From assembly GCF_019443965.1 (NCBI RefSeq), contig NZ_CP040814.1:186001-250000 (forward strand): 64,000 bases of DNA. The letters are read 5' to 3'. Position numbers and translations under genes: made by a program. Within the stretch, counting starts at the first letter, position 1. Each line of letters starts with the position of its first letter. The notes under the pieces were generated by a model. That model saw only the letters and a list, made by a program, of their open reading frames with translations, did not search any database and was not told where the DNA came from. Of the stretch, positions 7,073-15,582 are shown in pieces. The stretch comes from Salinibacterium sp. M195 (GTDB lineage Bacteria > Actinomycetota > Actinomycetes > Actinomycetales > Microbacteriaceae).

Positions 7073-7912
7073 ATGAAGCAAGCTGGACCACGGGATTGGT
7101 CGCCGCCCGAGAACAACAACTATCGTCCGGCAGATAGCTACCGTTACCCGTCGAATCAATCGACGACCACTTTCGCCCCGCGGAAGTTGGTGCGCAACGG
7201 GCCCGGACGACTCTCGCTGCTCTTCGGCATCATCGCTGCCGGGCTTGCCCTATTCCCCATCGCTTCGGCGGGAGCAGGGAACGGATACATTGCCTCCACG
7301 GTGGGAATCACCGCGATCGCCTACGGCTTCTACGCTCTCAAACTTCACCGATATCGGGAGGCTACCGCCCGACTAAGCCCGATAATTGGCATCCTTCTGG
7401 GAGCTTTCGGAACGCTTCTCATGACCGCACTCGTGGCCAACTTCTATCTCAACGGTGCCGCACTCAACTCCCCGATAACCTTCCAGGTCGCGCAGACAGA
7501 GTTCACGTTTGATTCGGAAGGCTTAGCACTGTCGACGCCCACCGAAAGCGCGCCTACTGGCGAGACCGGCCAGACCACCGAGATCATCGCGCCAGCGCCG
7601 GCCGCCGCGCCTGCGTCGTTCGCATCAGCCGACGAAGAACGGATGGCTCTCGTTCAACATTTAGGGACCGTGCAGTTTGTGCTGAAGCAGATCGCGCCGC
7701 AGAGCAAGCCCGCCAGCCTCAGCCTTGCCACCCCCGGTGGCACCCTCTCGACACCAGACGGGCACGCGCTCACGATCTTGCCCGAAGGCACCGTGGTCAA
7801 CTATGCCCCCTCAGCCGATGGCTCCAATTACGTCATGACGCTCAAGGGCGCAACCTTTGGCAGCATGGTGCAGCTCGATACCGCAGTCGAACAGATCGTG
7901 GCGCTTAACTAG
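7073..7912 (+). CDS. Membrane protein with extracytoplasmic C-terminal domain, unknown function
   Basis: A 279-aa protein. Residues 1-40 are polar and Asn/Tyr/Pro-rich and probably cytoplasmic; three hydrophobic segments follow (about 45-62, 68-85 and 102-124); the remaining ~150 residues are polar with an Ala/Pro/Thr linker (ESAPTGETGQTTEII...) and a final small globular region. Members of this type are usually annotated as DUF4190-like or hypothetical. The start ATG is preceded by GAGGGG at 5-nt spacing. It is flanked by non-coding sequence and stands alone. Confidence 0.7.
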   Translation: MKQAGPRDWSPPENNNYRPADSYRYPSNQSTTTFAPRKLVRNGPGRLSLLFGIIAAGLALFPIASAGAGNGYIASTVGITAIAYGFYALKLHRYREATARLSPIIGILLGAFGTLLMTALVANFYLNGAALNSPITFQVAQTEFTFDSEGLALSTPTESAPTGETGQTTEIIAPAPAAAPASFASADEERMALVQHLGTVQFVLKQIAPQSKPASLSLATPGGTLSTPDGHALTILPEGTVVNYAPSADGSNYVMTLKGATFGSMVQLDTAVEQIVALN

Positions 7913-8062
7913 CTTTCCCCCTGAGCGAGCATCGCTTCGAGCGCCAGCCGAACGTCGCCGCTCATCTGCGCAGAAAGCACCCAATTTCGAGCTGTTTTAC
8001 CCAGAAATGTTGGGGGTAGACAGAGTTTTCTGGAAATTTTCCAAAAATAACGGATTGGTAAC

Positions 8063-8197
8063 TAGACAGCGTTATGTTTCCGTTATACATTCATAGAGCA
8101 GAAGTTGTTTGCTGTGGCAGCTACTGCGGAATGTGATTGCAGGACACTCTTGGTGCAAGGGCGAGGGTCGGTTTCATGCCTCTGAAACCGGCCCTCG
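8063..8197 (+). ncRNA. Possible small RNA with strong 3' hairpin
   Basis: The 341-bp gap 7913-8253 holds no convincing ORF, and its middle is AT-richer than its surroundings. A TAGACA (8063-8068) and TACATT (8086-8091) pair spaced by 17 bp could be a promoter, and a 15-bp hairpin ends at 8197. An sRNA from about 8098 to 8200 would fit. The downstream T-run is weak (ACTATTTAATC) and no known RNA family is recognised, so confidence is low. Confidence 0.25.
8162..8197. terminator. Strong hairpin, probable terminator
   Basis: CGAGGGTCGGTTTCA pairs with TGAAACCGGCCCTCG across a 6-nt loop, a 15-bp stem with one G-U pair. It is followed by only a weak T-rich tail (ACTATTT). It may end the 7073-7912 transcript or a small RNA, and it lies 56 bp before the MepB-like gene. 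Confidence 0.6.
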
Positions 8198-8253
8198 AAC
8201 TATTTAATCGGCGCCCAAGCGGCATAGGCTGACACGACGCCTAACCCGAATGG

Positions 8254-8721
8254 ATGAACGTGACCACTGCTCCGCTGCATCCCGACGTTGCGTACGCCAT
8301 TCAGGAACTCGGCGAACTCCTGCCCGAGACGACCCCGCTCGCGCCCGAGCCAGACAACGCCGAATACGGCGCCTTCACCACCGCCCCCGCCGGCACCCGG
8401 TTTCGGGTCGCGAAACTCACCCCCACCAAGCCCGGACTCTTCGTCACCGTCTGGCGCCGAGCCAGCGACGGCACCACCCAACCGCTGCGCAGCGACGACG
8501 GCACCCAGAACCTTGTCGTCATCGCTCGTGACGGCAACAACCATGGCGCCTTCATCTTCCCGCTCAGCACCCTGATCGCCCACGGCATCGTCTCAGTCGA
8601 CGGGCACGGCGGCAAACGCGGCTTTCGCGTGTACCCGCCGTGGGCCGACACCCGCAATCGCCAAGCCCAGAGCACCCAAGAATGGCAGTGCGAACACTTT
8701 CAGCCGTTCAGCCCTCACTGA
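8254..8721 (+). CDS. MepB family protein
   Basis: A 155-aa protein matching the MepB family along its length: FRVAKLTPTKPGLFVTVWRR near residues 50-69, DGTQNLVVIARDGNNHGAFIFPLSTLIAHGI in the middle and GKRGFRVYPPWADT near the end, closing with QAQSTQEWQCEHF. MepB was named from the mepRAB multidrug locus of Staphylococcus but its biochemical function is not established. The start ATG lacks a clear ribosome binding site. It stands alone between non-coding DNA and the convergent mscS-like gene. Confidence 0.85.
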   Translation: MNVTTAPLHPDVAYAIQELGELLPETTPLAPEPDNAEYGAFTTAPAGTRFRVAKLTPTKPGLFVTVWRRASDGTTQPLRSDDGTQNLVVIARDGNNHGAFIFPLSTLIAHGIVSVDGHGGKRGFRVYPPWADTRNRQAQSTQEWQCEHFQPFSPH

Positions 8722-8744
8722 ACTTGCCGACTGCAGATCGCCCG

Positions 8745-9635
8745 TCAGCCATCCCCGCGAGTGTGAGCTGATCCGTCTTCAATTTTGAGCTGCTGAATGG
8801 GGAACGGGATCTCAATGTCCGCCTCAGCGAGCGCCCGCTTGATCGCTTCGAGAGCCTGATCTTGCGCCTCGAGCGCCTCACGGCGATCCGGTGGATTAAT
8901 CCAAAACCGAACCTCAAGGTTCACGCTGAAGTCGCCGAGTGACCTCACCAGCACCGTCGGCGCGGGCTCAGCGACGATTCCCGACAATCCATCAATCGCG
9001 CCAATGATCGCGGCGCGAGCATCCGCAATGTTGTCGTCGTAGCCGATACCGACCTCAACGCTGAGGCGACGGGTCTCATACGCCGTGTTCACCACGACCC
9101 GCTCGGTATACAGCTGGCTGTTCGGGATGACAACCACCCGATTGTCATACGTGCGCATCAGCGTGGCGCGCACCTGGATATCTACCACTTCGCCTTCGTG
9201 ATCGCTCGATACTATTTGGTCGCCAATTCGGAATGGTCGAGTAATCAAGATCAGGATGCCCGACAACAGGTTCTGAAAAATGTCGCGGAACGCGAAACCG
9301 ATCACCACACCACCAACGCCGAGGCTGGCAAAGAGCGAGGCCGGAGTGATGGTGGGAAAAATCACGGTCAGGGCCACCAACAACCCGAACCCCAGGATCG
9401 CCCACGCCACCAGCCTGCTCAGGACTACCTGCAGACCTTTGGGGCGACCTGCACGCTTCACCCCCGCACGCACCAGTTTCGCCACCAGCCACGAGATTGC
9501 CCAAAAGACGAGGAAAGTCAGAACGCCAAGCACCACGTTGGGCAGGGCCAGAATTAGCGATGTGAAGATGTTCTGCACCCGCTCGAACACATCGCTGAAA
9601 TCGACCGGCTCCAGCCGCACACTGAAAGTTGTCAT
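8745..9635 (-). CDS. Small-conductance mechanosensitive channel (MscS family)
   Basis: A 296-aa membrane protein expected to open under membrane tension and release solutes on hypo-osmotic shock. Three hydrophobic segments precede residue ~130; the Gly/Ala-rich pore helix SLGVGGVVIGFAFRDIFQNL near 110-130 is the family hallmark and is followed by the beta domain (PFRIGDQIVSSDHEGEVVDI and RTYDNRVVVIPNSQLY). The ATG at 9635 is preceded by AAAGGGGACC. Length matches compact MscS proteins. Confidence 0.94.
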   Translation of the reverse strand: MTTFSVRLEPVDFSDVFERVQNIFTSLILALPNVVLGVLTFLVFWAISWLVAKLVRAGVKRAGRPKGLQVVLSRLVAWAILGFGLLVALTVIFPTITPASLFASLGVGGVVIGFAFRDIFQNLLSGILILITRPFRIGDQIVSSDHEGEVVDIQVRATLMRTYDNRVVVIPNSQLYTERVVVNTAYETRRLSVEVGIGYDDNIADARAAIIGAIDGLSGIVAEPAPTVLVRSLGDFSVNLEVRFWINPPDRREALEAQDQALEAIKRALAEADIEIPFPIQQLKIEDGSAHTRGDG

Positions 9636-9746
9636 CGCCCGGTCCCCTTTTTCTCACGTCGTCTCCATCGACGACACCGAATGTTCTGCGCGAGTATACG
9701 CCTACGCCCTCCGCCCGAACTCACCAACAATTGCTAGCGTTGAGGG

Positions 9747-11213
9747 GTGAGCGGAAACCAGAATCAGCCCTCCATCGTGTGGCTGCGCAACGACCTGCGA
9801 CTAGCCGACAATCCTGCGCTAACGGCGGCCGCGAGCGAAGGCCGACCGCTTGTTGTCGCTTACATTCATGATGAAACCGGCGACGGCATCCGACCGCTGG
9901 GTGCAGCGAGCAAGTGGTGGCTGCATCACAGCCTCATTGCTCTGGATGCCGCCCTGCAGAATCTAGGCGGCCAACTAACCCTGCGTCACGGCCCAGCCGC
10001 GCAGGTGCTGCCGGCGCTCGTGGACGAGCTCGGCGCCGCCTCGGTGCACTGGAACCGTCGCTACACGGCCGCCCGCGATATTGACGCCGGCCTCAAAACG
10101 AGACTGCGCGAGCAGGGGCTCGCGGTCGAGAGCCATCAGGGCAATCTGCTGAACGAGCCGTGGCAGATTCGCAATGGGCAGGGCGAGCCGTACAAGGTCT
10201 TCACTCCGTATTGGCGTGCCGCCCAAGATCGCCCGGTGCGGGACGCGCTGCCTGCGCCGACCGCAGCCGAGCTGAGCTGGGCCGCTGACTCCCCCGCGTG
10301 CGATGACCTCGCCGACTGGAATTTGCTCCCCACCCGCCCCGACTGGGCCGAGGGGCTGCGCGAAGCCTGGACTCCCGGCGAAGATGGCGCCCACGATCGC
10401 CTCGAGAGTTTTGTCGCAGAACGCCTCGCCGACTATCACCGCCGCGACGAGCCCGCCGTCGAGGCCACGAGCGGCCTGAGCCCGCACTTGCGGTTCGGGG
10501 AGATCAGCCCCACCCAGGTGTGGAACCGGCTGCGCGGCAATGGCAGCGGCTCCGGCACCGGCCCAGATGCAGACAGCGGCTCCGCCGACGTGCCGACCGC
10601 CGCACGCAAGAACATCGCCAAGTTCCTGAGCGAGATCGGCTGGCGCGAATTCTCCACCGCCCTTCTCTTCGACAACCCGCGGCTCGCGACCGACAGCTAC
10701 CGCCCCGCCTACAACGCGTTCCCCTGGGGTTACACCGTCGACGAGATCGGCGCCGTCGACAAACCCGCCGGAATCGACGAGGTCGAGGCGTGGCGTCGCG
10801 GCCGCACCGGCATCCCCCTCGTCGACGCCGGGATGCGCGAACTCTGGCACACCGGCACGATGCACAACCGCGTGCGCATGGTCGTCGCGAGCTTCCTGAT
10901 CAAGAACCTGCTCATCGACTGGCGAGCAGGCGAACAGTGGTTCTGGGAGACCCTCGTTGACGCCGACGAGGCCAGCAACCCCGCCAACTGGCAGTGGGTT
11001 GCCGGATCTGGTGCGGATGCCGCCCCCTACTTCCGCGTGTTCAACCCGGTGCTGCAGCAGAAAAAGTTTGATCCCACTGGCGAATACGTTGCCCGCTGGA
11101 TCCCCGAACTCGGCACCGACGCGTATCCCGCCCCCATCGTGGATCTCGCCGAGACCCGTCGCGAAGCGCTCGAGGCCTACACGGCCGTGAAAGCAGCAGC
11201 AGCGTCAAACTAA
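9747..11213 (+). CDS. phr: Deoxyribodipyrimidine photolyase (cryptochrome/photolyase family)
   Basis: Repairs UV-induced cyclobutane pyrimidine dimers using blue light and FADH-. The protein is 488 aa. The N-terminal alpha/beta antenna domain (IVWLRNDLRLADNPAL at 9-24) leads to the helical FAD domain with ARKNIAKFLSEIGWREF, RRGRTGIPLVDAGMRELWHT, MHNRVRMVVASFLIKNLL and GADAAPYFRVFNPVLQ, all family hallmarks. The start GTG 9747 sits six nt after TAGCGT with no ribosome binding site, so it is probably leaderless. It is divergent from mscS. Confidence 0.95.
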   Translation: MSGNQNQPSIVWLRNDLRLADNPALTAAASEGRPLVVAYIHDETGDGIRPLGAASKWWLHHSLIALDAALQNLGGQLTLRHGPAAQVLPALVDELGAASVHWNRRYTAARDIDAGLKTRLREQGLAVESHQGNLLNEPWQIRNGQGEPYKVFTPYWRAAQDRPVRDALPAPTAAELSWAADSPACDDLADWNLLPTRPDWAEGLREAWTPGEDGAHDRLESFVAERLADYHRRDEPAVEATSGLSPHLRFGEISPTQVWNRLRGNGSGSGTGPDADSGSADVPTAARKNIAKFLSEIGWREFSTALLFDNPRLATDSYRPAYNAFPWGYTVDEIGAVDKPAGIDEVEAWRRGRTGIPLVDAGMRELWHTGTMHNRVRMVVASFLIKNLLIDWRAGEQWFWETLVDADEASNPANWQWVAGSGADAAPYFRVFNPVLQQKKFDPTGEYVARWIPELGTDAYPAPIVDLAETRREALEAYTAVKAAAASN

Positions 11214-11404
11214 GCATCCGGATGCAGCACCCGGCGGTTTTTCAGTTCCCCCTCAGGTGACGCTCAGGTGGTCCAACAGCCCCGGAAACATGCGGGTTTC
11301 AGGGGCGAATGCCGCGACATCCGACCCTCACCTTCGTCGATTCTGAAGAAAACCACACTGACCCCCAAACCGGTTACAGCCGCGCTCCGGAGTACTCATT
11401 GCGG

Positions 11405-11443
11405 CTCGAGAAAGCCTCGAGAAGCAGGACCTCCACGGAGGTC
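11405..11443 (+). promoter_or_regulatory. Two hairpins in the leader of the secreted repeat protein
   Basis: CTCGAG-AAAGC-CTCGAG (11405-11421) and GACCTC-CACG-GAGGTC (11428-11443) form two consecutive stem-loops, followed by GAAGGAG and ATG 11468. The rest of the 254-bp gap (11214-11404) shows nothing I can name. The hairpins may stabilise the mRNA or act in control; no known riboswitch class fits. Confidence 0.35.
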
Positions 11444-11467
11444 ACCAACGTAAGAAGGAGTTCAGTA

Positions 11468-12073
11468 ATGAACGCATTCACGAAGAAGACCACGATCGGC
11501 GCCACCGCTACCGCAGTAGCACTGATCGCAGTTGGAGCCGTTGCTCCCGCCATGGCAGCAAATGGCGACAGCGACTCCTCGACGAAGGACTACTCCTACT
11601 CAAACTCCACCAGCACCGACACCCCCGTCGTCGTTGCACCCGACGTCGGCGACGTTGACCTACTCGGAGGCAGCGCCCTCGACGGCGACATCCTGGGCGG
11701 CGGAATCCTGAACGGTGGCCTCCTCAACGGAAACGCCGTCGCCTCAGGCAACGAAGTAAATGCCCCCGTAGCCTCGGGCAACGACACCGCAGTAGGCAAC
11801 GTGAGCGACTCCGCGAACGTCTCCGATGTAGCGAACGTCTCCGATGTAGCGAACGACGCCAACGTGTCTGATGTCGTTGACAACGCAACTCAGGTCACCG
11901 ATGTTGTCGACAACGTTGCAGAGGTAACTGACGTTGTGGACAACGCTACTGACGTGGTCACCGATGTGACTGACGTTGTGAACGTTGACGACATCCTCGA
12001 CGGTGTTGTCGACACCGACGACCTCATCGGTGACATCACTGGTGACCTTGGTCTCGACGGAATGTTCAACTAA
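11468..12073 (+). CDS. Secreted Asp/Val/Asn-rich repeat protein
   Basis: A 201-aa protein with a classic Sec signal peptide (MNAFTKKTTIGATATAVALI, cleavage after PAMA near residue 31). The mature part is acidic, lacks Cys and aromatic-rich cores, and becomes repetitive: NVSDVANVSDVAND followed by VVDNATQVTDVVDNVAEVTD units of 11 residues continuing to the C-terminus. The 18-nt DNA repeat GCGAACGTCTCCGATGTA occurs twice in tandem at about 11814-11849. ATG 11468 was chosen because GAAGGAG precedes it and a signal peptide follows at once. I recognise no family; a cell-surface or extracellular-matrix role is a guess. Confidence 0.8.
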   Translation: MNAFTKKTTIGATATAVALIAVGAVAPAMAANGDSDSSTKDYSYSNSTSTDTPVVVAPDVGDVDLLGGSALDGDILGGGILNGGLLNGNAVASGNEVNAPVASGNDTAVGNVSDSANVSDVANVSDVANDANVSDVVDNATQVTDVVDNVAEVTDVVDNATDVVTDVTDVVNVDDILDGVVDTDDLIGDITGDLGLDGMFN

Positions 12074-12086
12074 CTTTCTTCACCCG

Positions 12087-12122
12087 CTTGCCCTCGCCCG
12101 ATGTTCTCCGGGCGAGGGCAAG
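12087..12122 (+). terminator. Rho-independent-type terminator
   Basis: CTTGCCCTCGCCCG pairs perfectly with CGGGCGAGGGCAAG across an 8-nt loop (14-bp stem), followed by CTTTCGTT. It closes the secreted-repeat-protein transcript 14 bp after its stop. Confidence 0.85.
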
Positions 12123-12130
12123 CTTTCGTT

Positions 12131-12150
12131 AACTACGTCTCGCCGTAGTT
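12131..12150. promoter_or_regulatory. Mn-regulator operator at the regulator's own promoter
   Basis: AACTACGTCTCGCCGTAGTT is an inverted repeat with perfect 7-bp arms (AACTACG-N6-CGTAGTT). It overlaps the expected -35 region of the regulator gene (TAGGCT at 12163-12168 as -10, ATG at 12175). A copy identical at 18 of 20 bases lies before the Mn transporter operon at 15583-15602. Binding by the DtxR-family protein is inferred. Confidence 0.7.
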
Positions 12151-12174
12151 GAATCTTCGGCTTAGGCTTGACGC

Positions 12175-12861
12175 ATGTCAGTCACGGAACTCTCGGTCAG
12201 CACCCAGAACTACTTAAAGGCGGTCTGGGGCCTTTCTGAATGGTCAGATGTTCCCGTCACGGCCACGGTAATCGCCGAGAAAACTGGCTTCACTCTCTCG
12301 AGCGTGTCGGATGCGGTGCGTCGCCTCACCGATCAGGGCTTCCTTGATCACGCCCGTTACGGCTCCATCGCTCTCACCGATGTTGGTCGTGCTCACGCTG
12401 TGGCCATGGTTCGCCGCCACCGCCTGATCGAATCTTTTCTGGTGAGCGTGCTCGGCTACGGCTGGGATCAGGTTCACGATGAGGCCGAAAACCTTGAGCA
12501 TGCCGTCTCTGACTTCATGGTCGAGCGCATTGACGAGTTTCTCGAACACCCCACCCGCGACCCGCACGGTGACCCGATCCCGAGCGCCGATGGCATCGTG
12601 ACGATCCCGGATGCCGTGCAGTTGAGCCGCATCGCCCCCGGCAGCACCGTGGTCATCGAGCGTATTTCCGACGAGGATCCCGAACTGCTCAAGTTCTTCG
12701 AAGAGCGCGGCATCGTGTTCGAAGCGACCCTCAGTGTCAGTGCGGGCGCGCCGTACTCCGACGCGCTCGACGTGCAGGTCAATGGCGTTGGCGACGGCAT
12801 CGCTCTCGGCCGCGGCGCCAGCGATGCCCTCTACGTTTCGGGCGGCGCTCTCACCGAATAG
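12175..12861 (+). CDS. mntR: DtxR/MntR-family metal-dependent transcription regulator
   Basis: A 228-aa cytoplasmic metalloregulator, most likely repressing Mn2+ uptake when Mn2+ (or Fe2+) is replete. Domains in order: N-terminal winged helix (~7-65, TATVIAEKTGFTLSSVSDAVRRL), dimerisation/metal domain (~66-130, HRLIESFLVSVLGYGWDQVHDEAENLEH with the His/Glu ligands), and a C-terminal FeoA/SH3-like domain (~150-226). The ATG is six nt after TAGGCT and lacks a ribosome binding site. It sits beside a convergent Mn-type ABC transporter and shares its operator, which supports the mntR name; the assignment of metal is by context. Confidence 0.87.
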   Translation: MSVTELSVSTQNYLKAVWGLSEWSDVPVTATVIAEKTGFTLSSVSDAVRRLTDQGFLDHARYGSIALTDVGRAHAVAMVRRHRLIESFLVSVLGYGWDQVHDEAENLEHAVSDFMVERIDEFLEHPTRDPHGDPIPSADGIVTIPDAVQLSRIAPGSTVVIERISDEDPELLKFFEERGIVFEATLSVSAGAPYSDALDVQVNGVGDGIALGRGASDALYVSGGALTE

Positions 12862-12914
12862 CGGCGAGCGAGCTACCGAGCGAACCGCGGTCGAGCTGGC
12901 CAGCGACTCGCGAG

Positions 12915-13787
12915 CTAGCGCGCTGCGAGCATCCGTCGCCGCCTGCTCGCACCAATGCGCTTGCCGATCAGCCCCTGCTTCGGGCTGAAGAGATACACGA
13001 GCGCAAAGATGCAGCCCTGAACGAGCACGATCATTCCACCGGATGCCGTGTCGAGGTAATAGCTGAGGTACAGCCCGACGATTGCCGCGAGCGCCGACAG
13101 CGCCGGGGCGATCACGAGCATGCGCGCGAAGCGGTCGGTGAGCAGGTACGCGGTCGCGCCGGGGATGATGAGCAATGCCACGACGAGCACGACCCCGACC
13201 GCTTGTAGGGCGACGACCGAGGTGAGCGCGAGCAGGCCGAGCAGGGCGGCGCCGAGCACTTTGGGGTTTAGTCCGATGGCGTGGGCGTGCGTGGCATCGA
13301 AGGCGTAGAGCGTAAAGTCACGACGCTTGATGATCAGGATGCTGAACGTCACGACACCCAGAATCACCACCTGAAGCAGGTCTGCCGATGAGACTCCGAG
13401 CAGGTTTCCGAAGATGATGTGGTTGAGATCGGTCTGCGAGGGGATCACTGAAATGAGCACAAGCCCGAGCGCAAACAGGGTCGTGAAAACAATGCCGATT
13501 GCAGCATCCTCTTTGATGCGGCTGGTATTGCGCACGGCACCGATGAGGCCGACAGCAAGGAAGCCGAAGATGAGGGCACCAAGCGCGAACGGCGCCCCGA
13601 CCACATAGGCCAGAACCACTCCGGGCAACACGGAATGCGAGACGGCGTCGCCCATGAGCGACCAGCCGACGAGCACGAGCCAGCATGACAGCACGGCACA
13701 GACGATCGCGGCAATCACACTCGTTGCCATAGCCCGCTGCATGAAGTCGTAGCTCAGCGGTTCGAGAAGAAAGTCGAGGGGGCTCAT
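12915..13787 (-). CDS. mntB: Manganese-type ABC transporter permease
   Basis: A 290-aa inner-membrane permease of the TroC/MntB/ZnuB (ABC-3) family with eight or nine hydrophobic segments. Typical stretches are SCWLVLVGWSLMGDAVSHSV near residues 37-56 and the C-terminal SALAAIVGLYLSYYLDTASG, which are conserved in Mn/Zn/Fe transporters. It is the last gene of a three-gene minus-strand operon and overlaps the ATPase gene by 4 nt. The final ~20 residues are strongly basic (GLIGKRIGASRRRRMLAAR). Confidence 0.92.
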   Translation of the reverse strand: MSPLDFLLEPLSYDFMQRAMATSVIAAIVCAVLSCWLVLVGWSLMGDAVSHSVLPGVVLAYVVGAPFALGALIFGFLAVGLIGAVRNTSRIKEDAAIGIVFTTLFALGLVLISVIPSQTDLNHIIFGNLLGVSSADLLQVVILGVVTFSILIIKRRDFTLYAFDATHAHAIGLNPKVLGAALLGLLALTSVVALQAVGVVLVVALLIIPGATAYLLTDRFARMLVIAPALSALAAIVGLYLSYYLDTASGGMIVLVQGCIFALVYLFSPKQGLIGKRIGASRRRRMLAAR

Positions 13788-14590
13788 CCATTCTCCTCTC
13801 GTGCGTGGCTGTCGAGACCGAAAGCGCGCGCGAGGTTGGTGGGCTTCAGCACCTCGGCCGGAGTGGAGTGCAGGAGAACGCTGCGCATGAGCAGAATCGC
13901 TTCATCGGCAAGCTGCGGCAGCGCGTTGAGGTCGTGCGTCGACACGAGCACTGTTGCTCCGTCGCTCGCGAGCTCGCGCAACACTGCCGTGATGGTTGCT
14001 TCTGAACGCTTGTCCACACCAGCAAATGGTTCATCCAGCAGCAGGATGCTCGCCTCCTGAGCAATTCCTCGAGCGACGAAGGCCCGCTTCTTTTGTCCAC
14101 CAGAGAGTTGCCCGATCTGGCGGTCGGCAAGATCAGTGAGCTCGACTCTGGCGAGTGCGTCATCCACGGCTGCACGGTCGGCGGGCCGGGGCCTGCGCGT
14201 GAAACCCATGTGACCGTAGCGACCCATCATCACGACATCGCGCACCGAGATGGGGAACGCCCAATCCACCTCTTCACTCTGCGGAACGTAGCCAACCGTG
14301 CCAGCCTTGCGCGCGATGGCGGGCGCACGACCAGCCAGCGTGACACCCCCGCGGTCGGGGCGCACCATCCCCGTGATCGTCTTGAAGAGGGTCGACTTGC
14401 CTGAACCATTCATGCCGATCAAGCCGCACACCTGGCCAGCCGCGACGTCGATGCTCACGTCATCGAGCGCCAGCACATCGCCGTAGTGCACCGTGACGTT
14501 CCGAACGCTGATTGCGGGGGTGTCGGGCCGGGCGGATGCCGCGGCTCCCCCACCCACGCCGGTTTCGGGTGTCCGCTCTGCTCGCGTCAC
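13784..14590 (-). CDS. mntA: Manganese-type ABC transporter ATP-binding protein
   Basis: A 268-aa ABC ATPase powering the metal importer. Walker A GMNGSGKST is at residues 59-67, the signature IGQLSGGQKKRAFVAR near 160, and Walker B ILLLDEPF near 180, followed by the switch His (STHDLNAL). The first ~25 residues are a low-complexity extension, and the true start could be a little further in. It overlaps both neighbours by 4 nt, so the three proteins are translationally coupled. Confidence 0.93.
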   Translation of the reverse strand: MTRAERTPETGVGGGAAASARPDTPAISVRNVTVHYGDVLALDDVSIDVAAGQVCGLIGMNGSGKSTLFKTITGMVRPDRGGVTLAGRAPAIARKAGTVGYVPQSEEVDWAFPISVRDVVMMGRYGHMGFTRRPRPADRAAVDDALARVELTDLADRQIGQLSGGQKKRAFVARGIAQEASILLLDEPFAGVDKRSEATITAVLRELASDGATVLVSTHDLNALPQLADEAILLMRSVLLHSTPAEVLKPTNLARAFGLDSHAREENG

Positions 14591-15549
14591 GATCGGGCCC
14601 CTGTCAGCCCGTCAATCACCAGTTGTGCGTCGTGCCGCAACAGCTCAAGATAGGTCGGAACTGGCCCGTCGGCTGCCGACAGCGAATCCACGTAGAGCGT
14701 GCCGCCGAAGACGGCATCGCTCGCTTCCACCACTTGTTGCATGGTGCGATCGGAGACGGTCGATTCGCAGAAAACCGCGGGCACTTCGTTGTCGCGAACG
14801 TAGTCGATGACGGCGGCGACCTGTCGCGGGGTGGACTGTTGTTCGGCGTTGACGGCCCAGAGGTAGTGCTCGCTGAGGCCGGCATCCCGCGCCAGGTAGG
14901 AGAAGGCACCTTCGCAGGTCACGAGGGCACGTTGGTTGGGCGCGAGGATCTCGAGCTCGGTGGTGAGTTCGTCATTCACTGCTTGCAGCTCAGTCTTGTA
15001 GCTGTCGGCGTTTGAGGCGTAATCGGCGGCATTGCCTGGATCGAGCTCGGCGAACGCTTGAGCCATATTGTCGACATAGATTTGCGCATTCAGGGGGCTC
15101 ATCCAGGCGTGCGGATTCGGCAGGCCCTCGTAGGCATCCTCAGCAATGCTGATCGTCTCAACACCCTCAGACACCACAACGTGAGGAACATCGAGGCCGT
15201 CGACGAACTGTGCGAACCACGCTTCAAGGTTGAGGCCGTTGTCGAGAATGAGGTCGGCGTCTGCCGCCTTGGCGATATCGCCGGGGGTCGGCTGGTAGCC
15301 GTGAATCTCGGCGCCCACCTTGGTGATGGATTCCACCCGAAGGTGCTCGCCGGCCACATTCTGGGCCATATCGGCGAGAACGGTAAAAGTCGTGAGTACG
15401 ACGGGGCGCTGGTCATTGGGGTCGACGGTTGCCGCGGCATCCGGTGCGCTGGTGCAGGCCCCGAGGGTTGCAATGATGGCGGCGGCGAGCACAGACGACA
15501 GAATCGATCGGATGCTCCTCCGCCGCTCTGTGTTCGTGACCGTGCCCAT
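14587..15549 (-). CDS. mntC: Manganese-type ABC transporter substrate-binding lipoprotein
   Basis: A 320-aa cluster-A1 binding protein anchored by a lipobox (LGAC, Cys32). The four metal ligands can be read directly: His83 (GAEIHGYQPTPGD), His147 (NPHAW), Glu213 (TCEGAFSYLA) and Asp288 (YVDSLS). A His-His-Glu-Asp set is that of Mn2+/Fe2+ binders such as PsaA and MntC, whereas zinc binders carry a third His, so Mn2+ is the likely substrate. It is first in the operon. The ATG follows TAGGAT by six nt, which may be a -10 of a leaderless mRNA or, as AGGA, a ribosome binding site. Confidence 0.93.
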   Translation of the reverse strand: MGTVTNTERRRSIRSILSSVLAAAIIATLGACTSAPDAAATVDPNDQRPVVLTTFTVLADMAQNVAGEHLRVESITKVGAEIHGYQPTPGDIAKAADADLILDNGLNLEAWFAQFVDGLDVPHVVVSEGVETISIAEDAYEGLPNPHAWMSPLNAQIYVDNMAQAFAELDPGNAADYASNADSYKTELQAVNDELTTELEILAPNQRALVTCEGAFSYLARDAGLSEHYLWAVNAEQQSTPRQVAAVIDYVRDNEVPAVFCESTVSDRTMQQVVEASDAVFGGTLYVDSLSAADGPVPTYLELLRHDAQLVIDGLTGARS

Positions 15550-15582
15550 CTTCTGATCCTATGTTGGGGCTGCCCAATAAGA

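Noticed and set aside
9975..10865. Minus-strand ORF of 296 aa inside the photolyase gene
   Set aside because: Fully antisense to a strongly supported gene; Gly/Ala-rich with no family features.
11814..11849. Tandem 18-nt repeat as a mobile or regulatory repeat
   Set aside because: It is in frame within the secreted-protein gene and encodes part of its amino-acid repeat.
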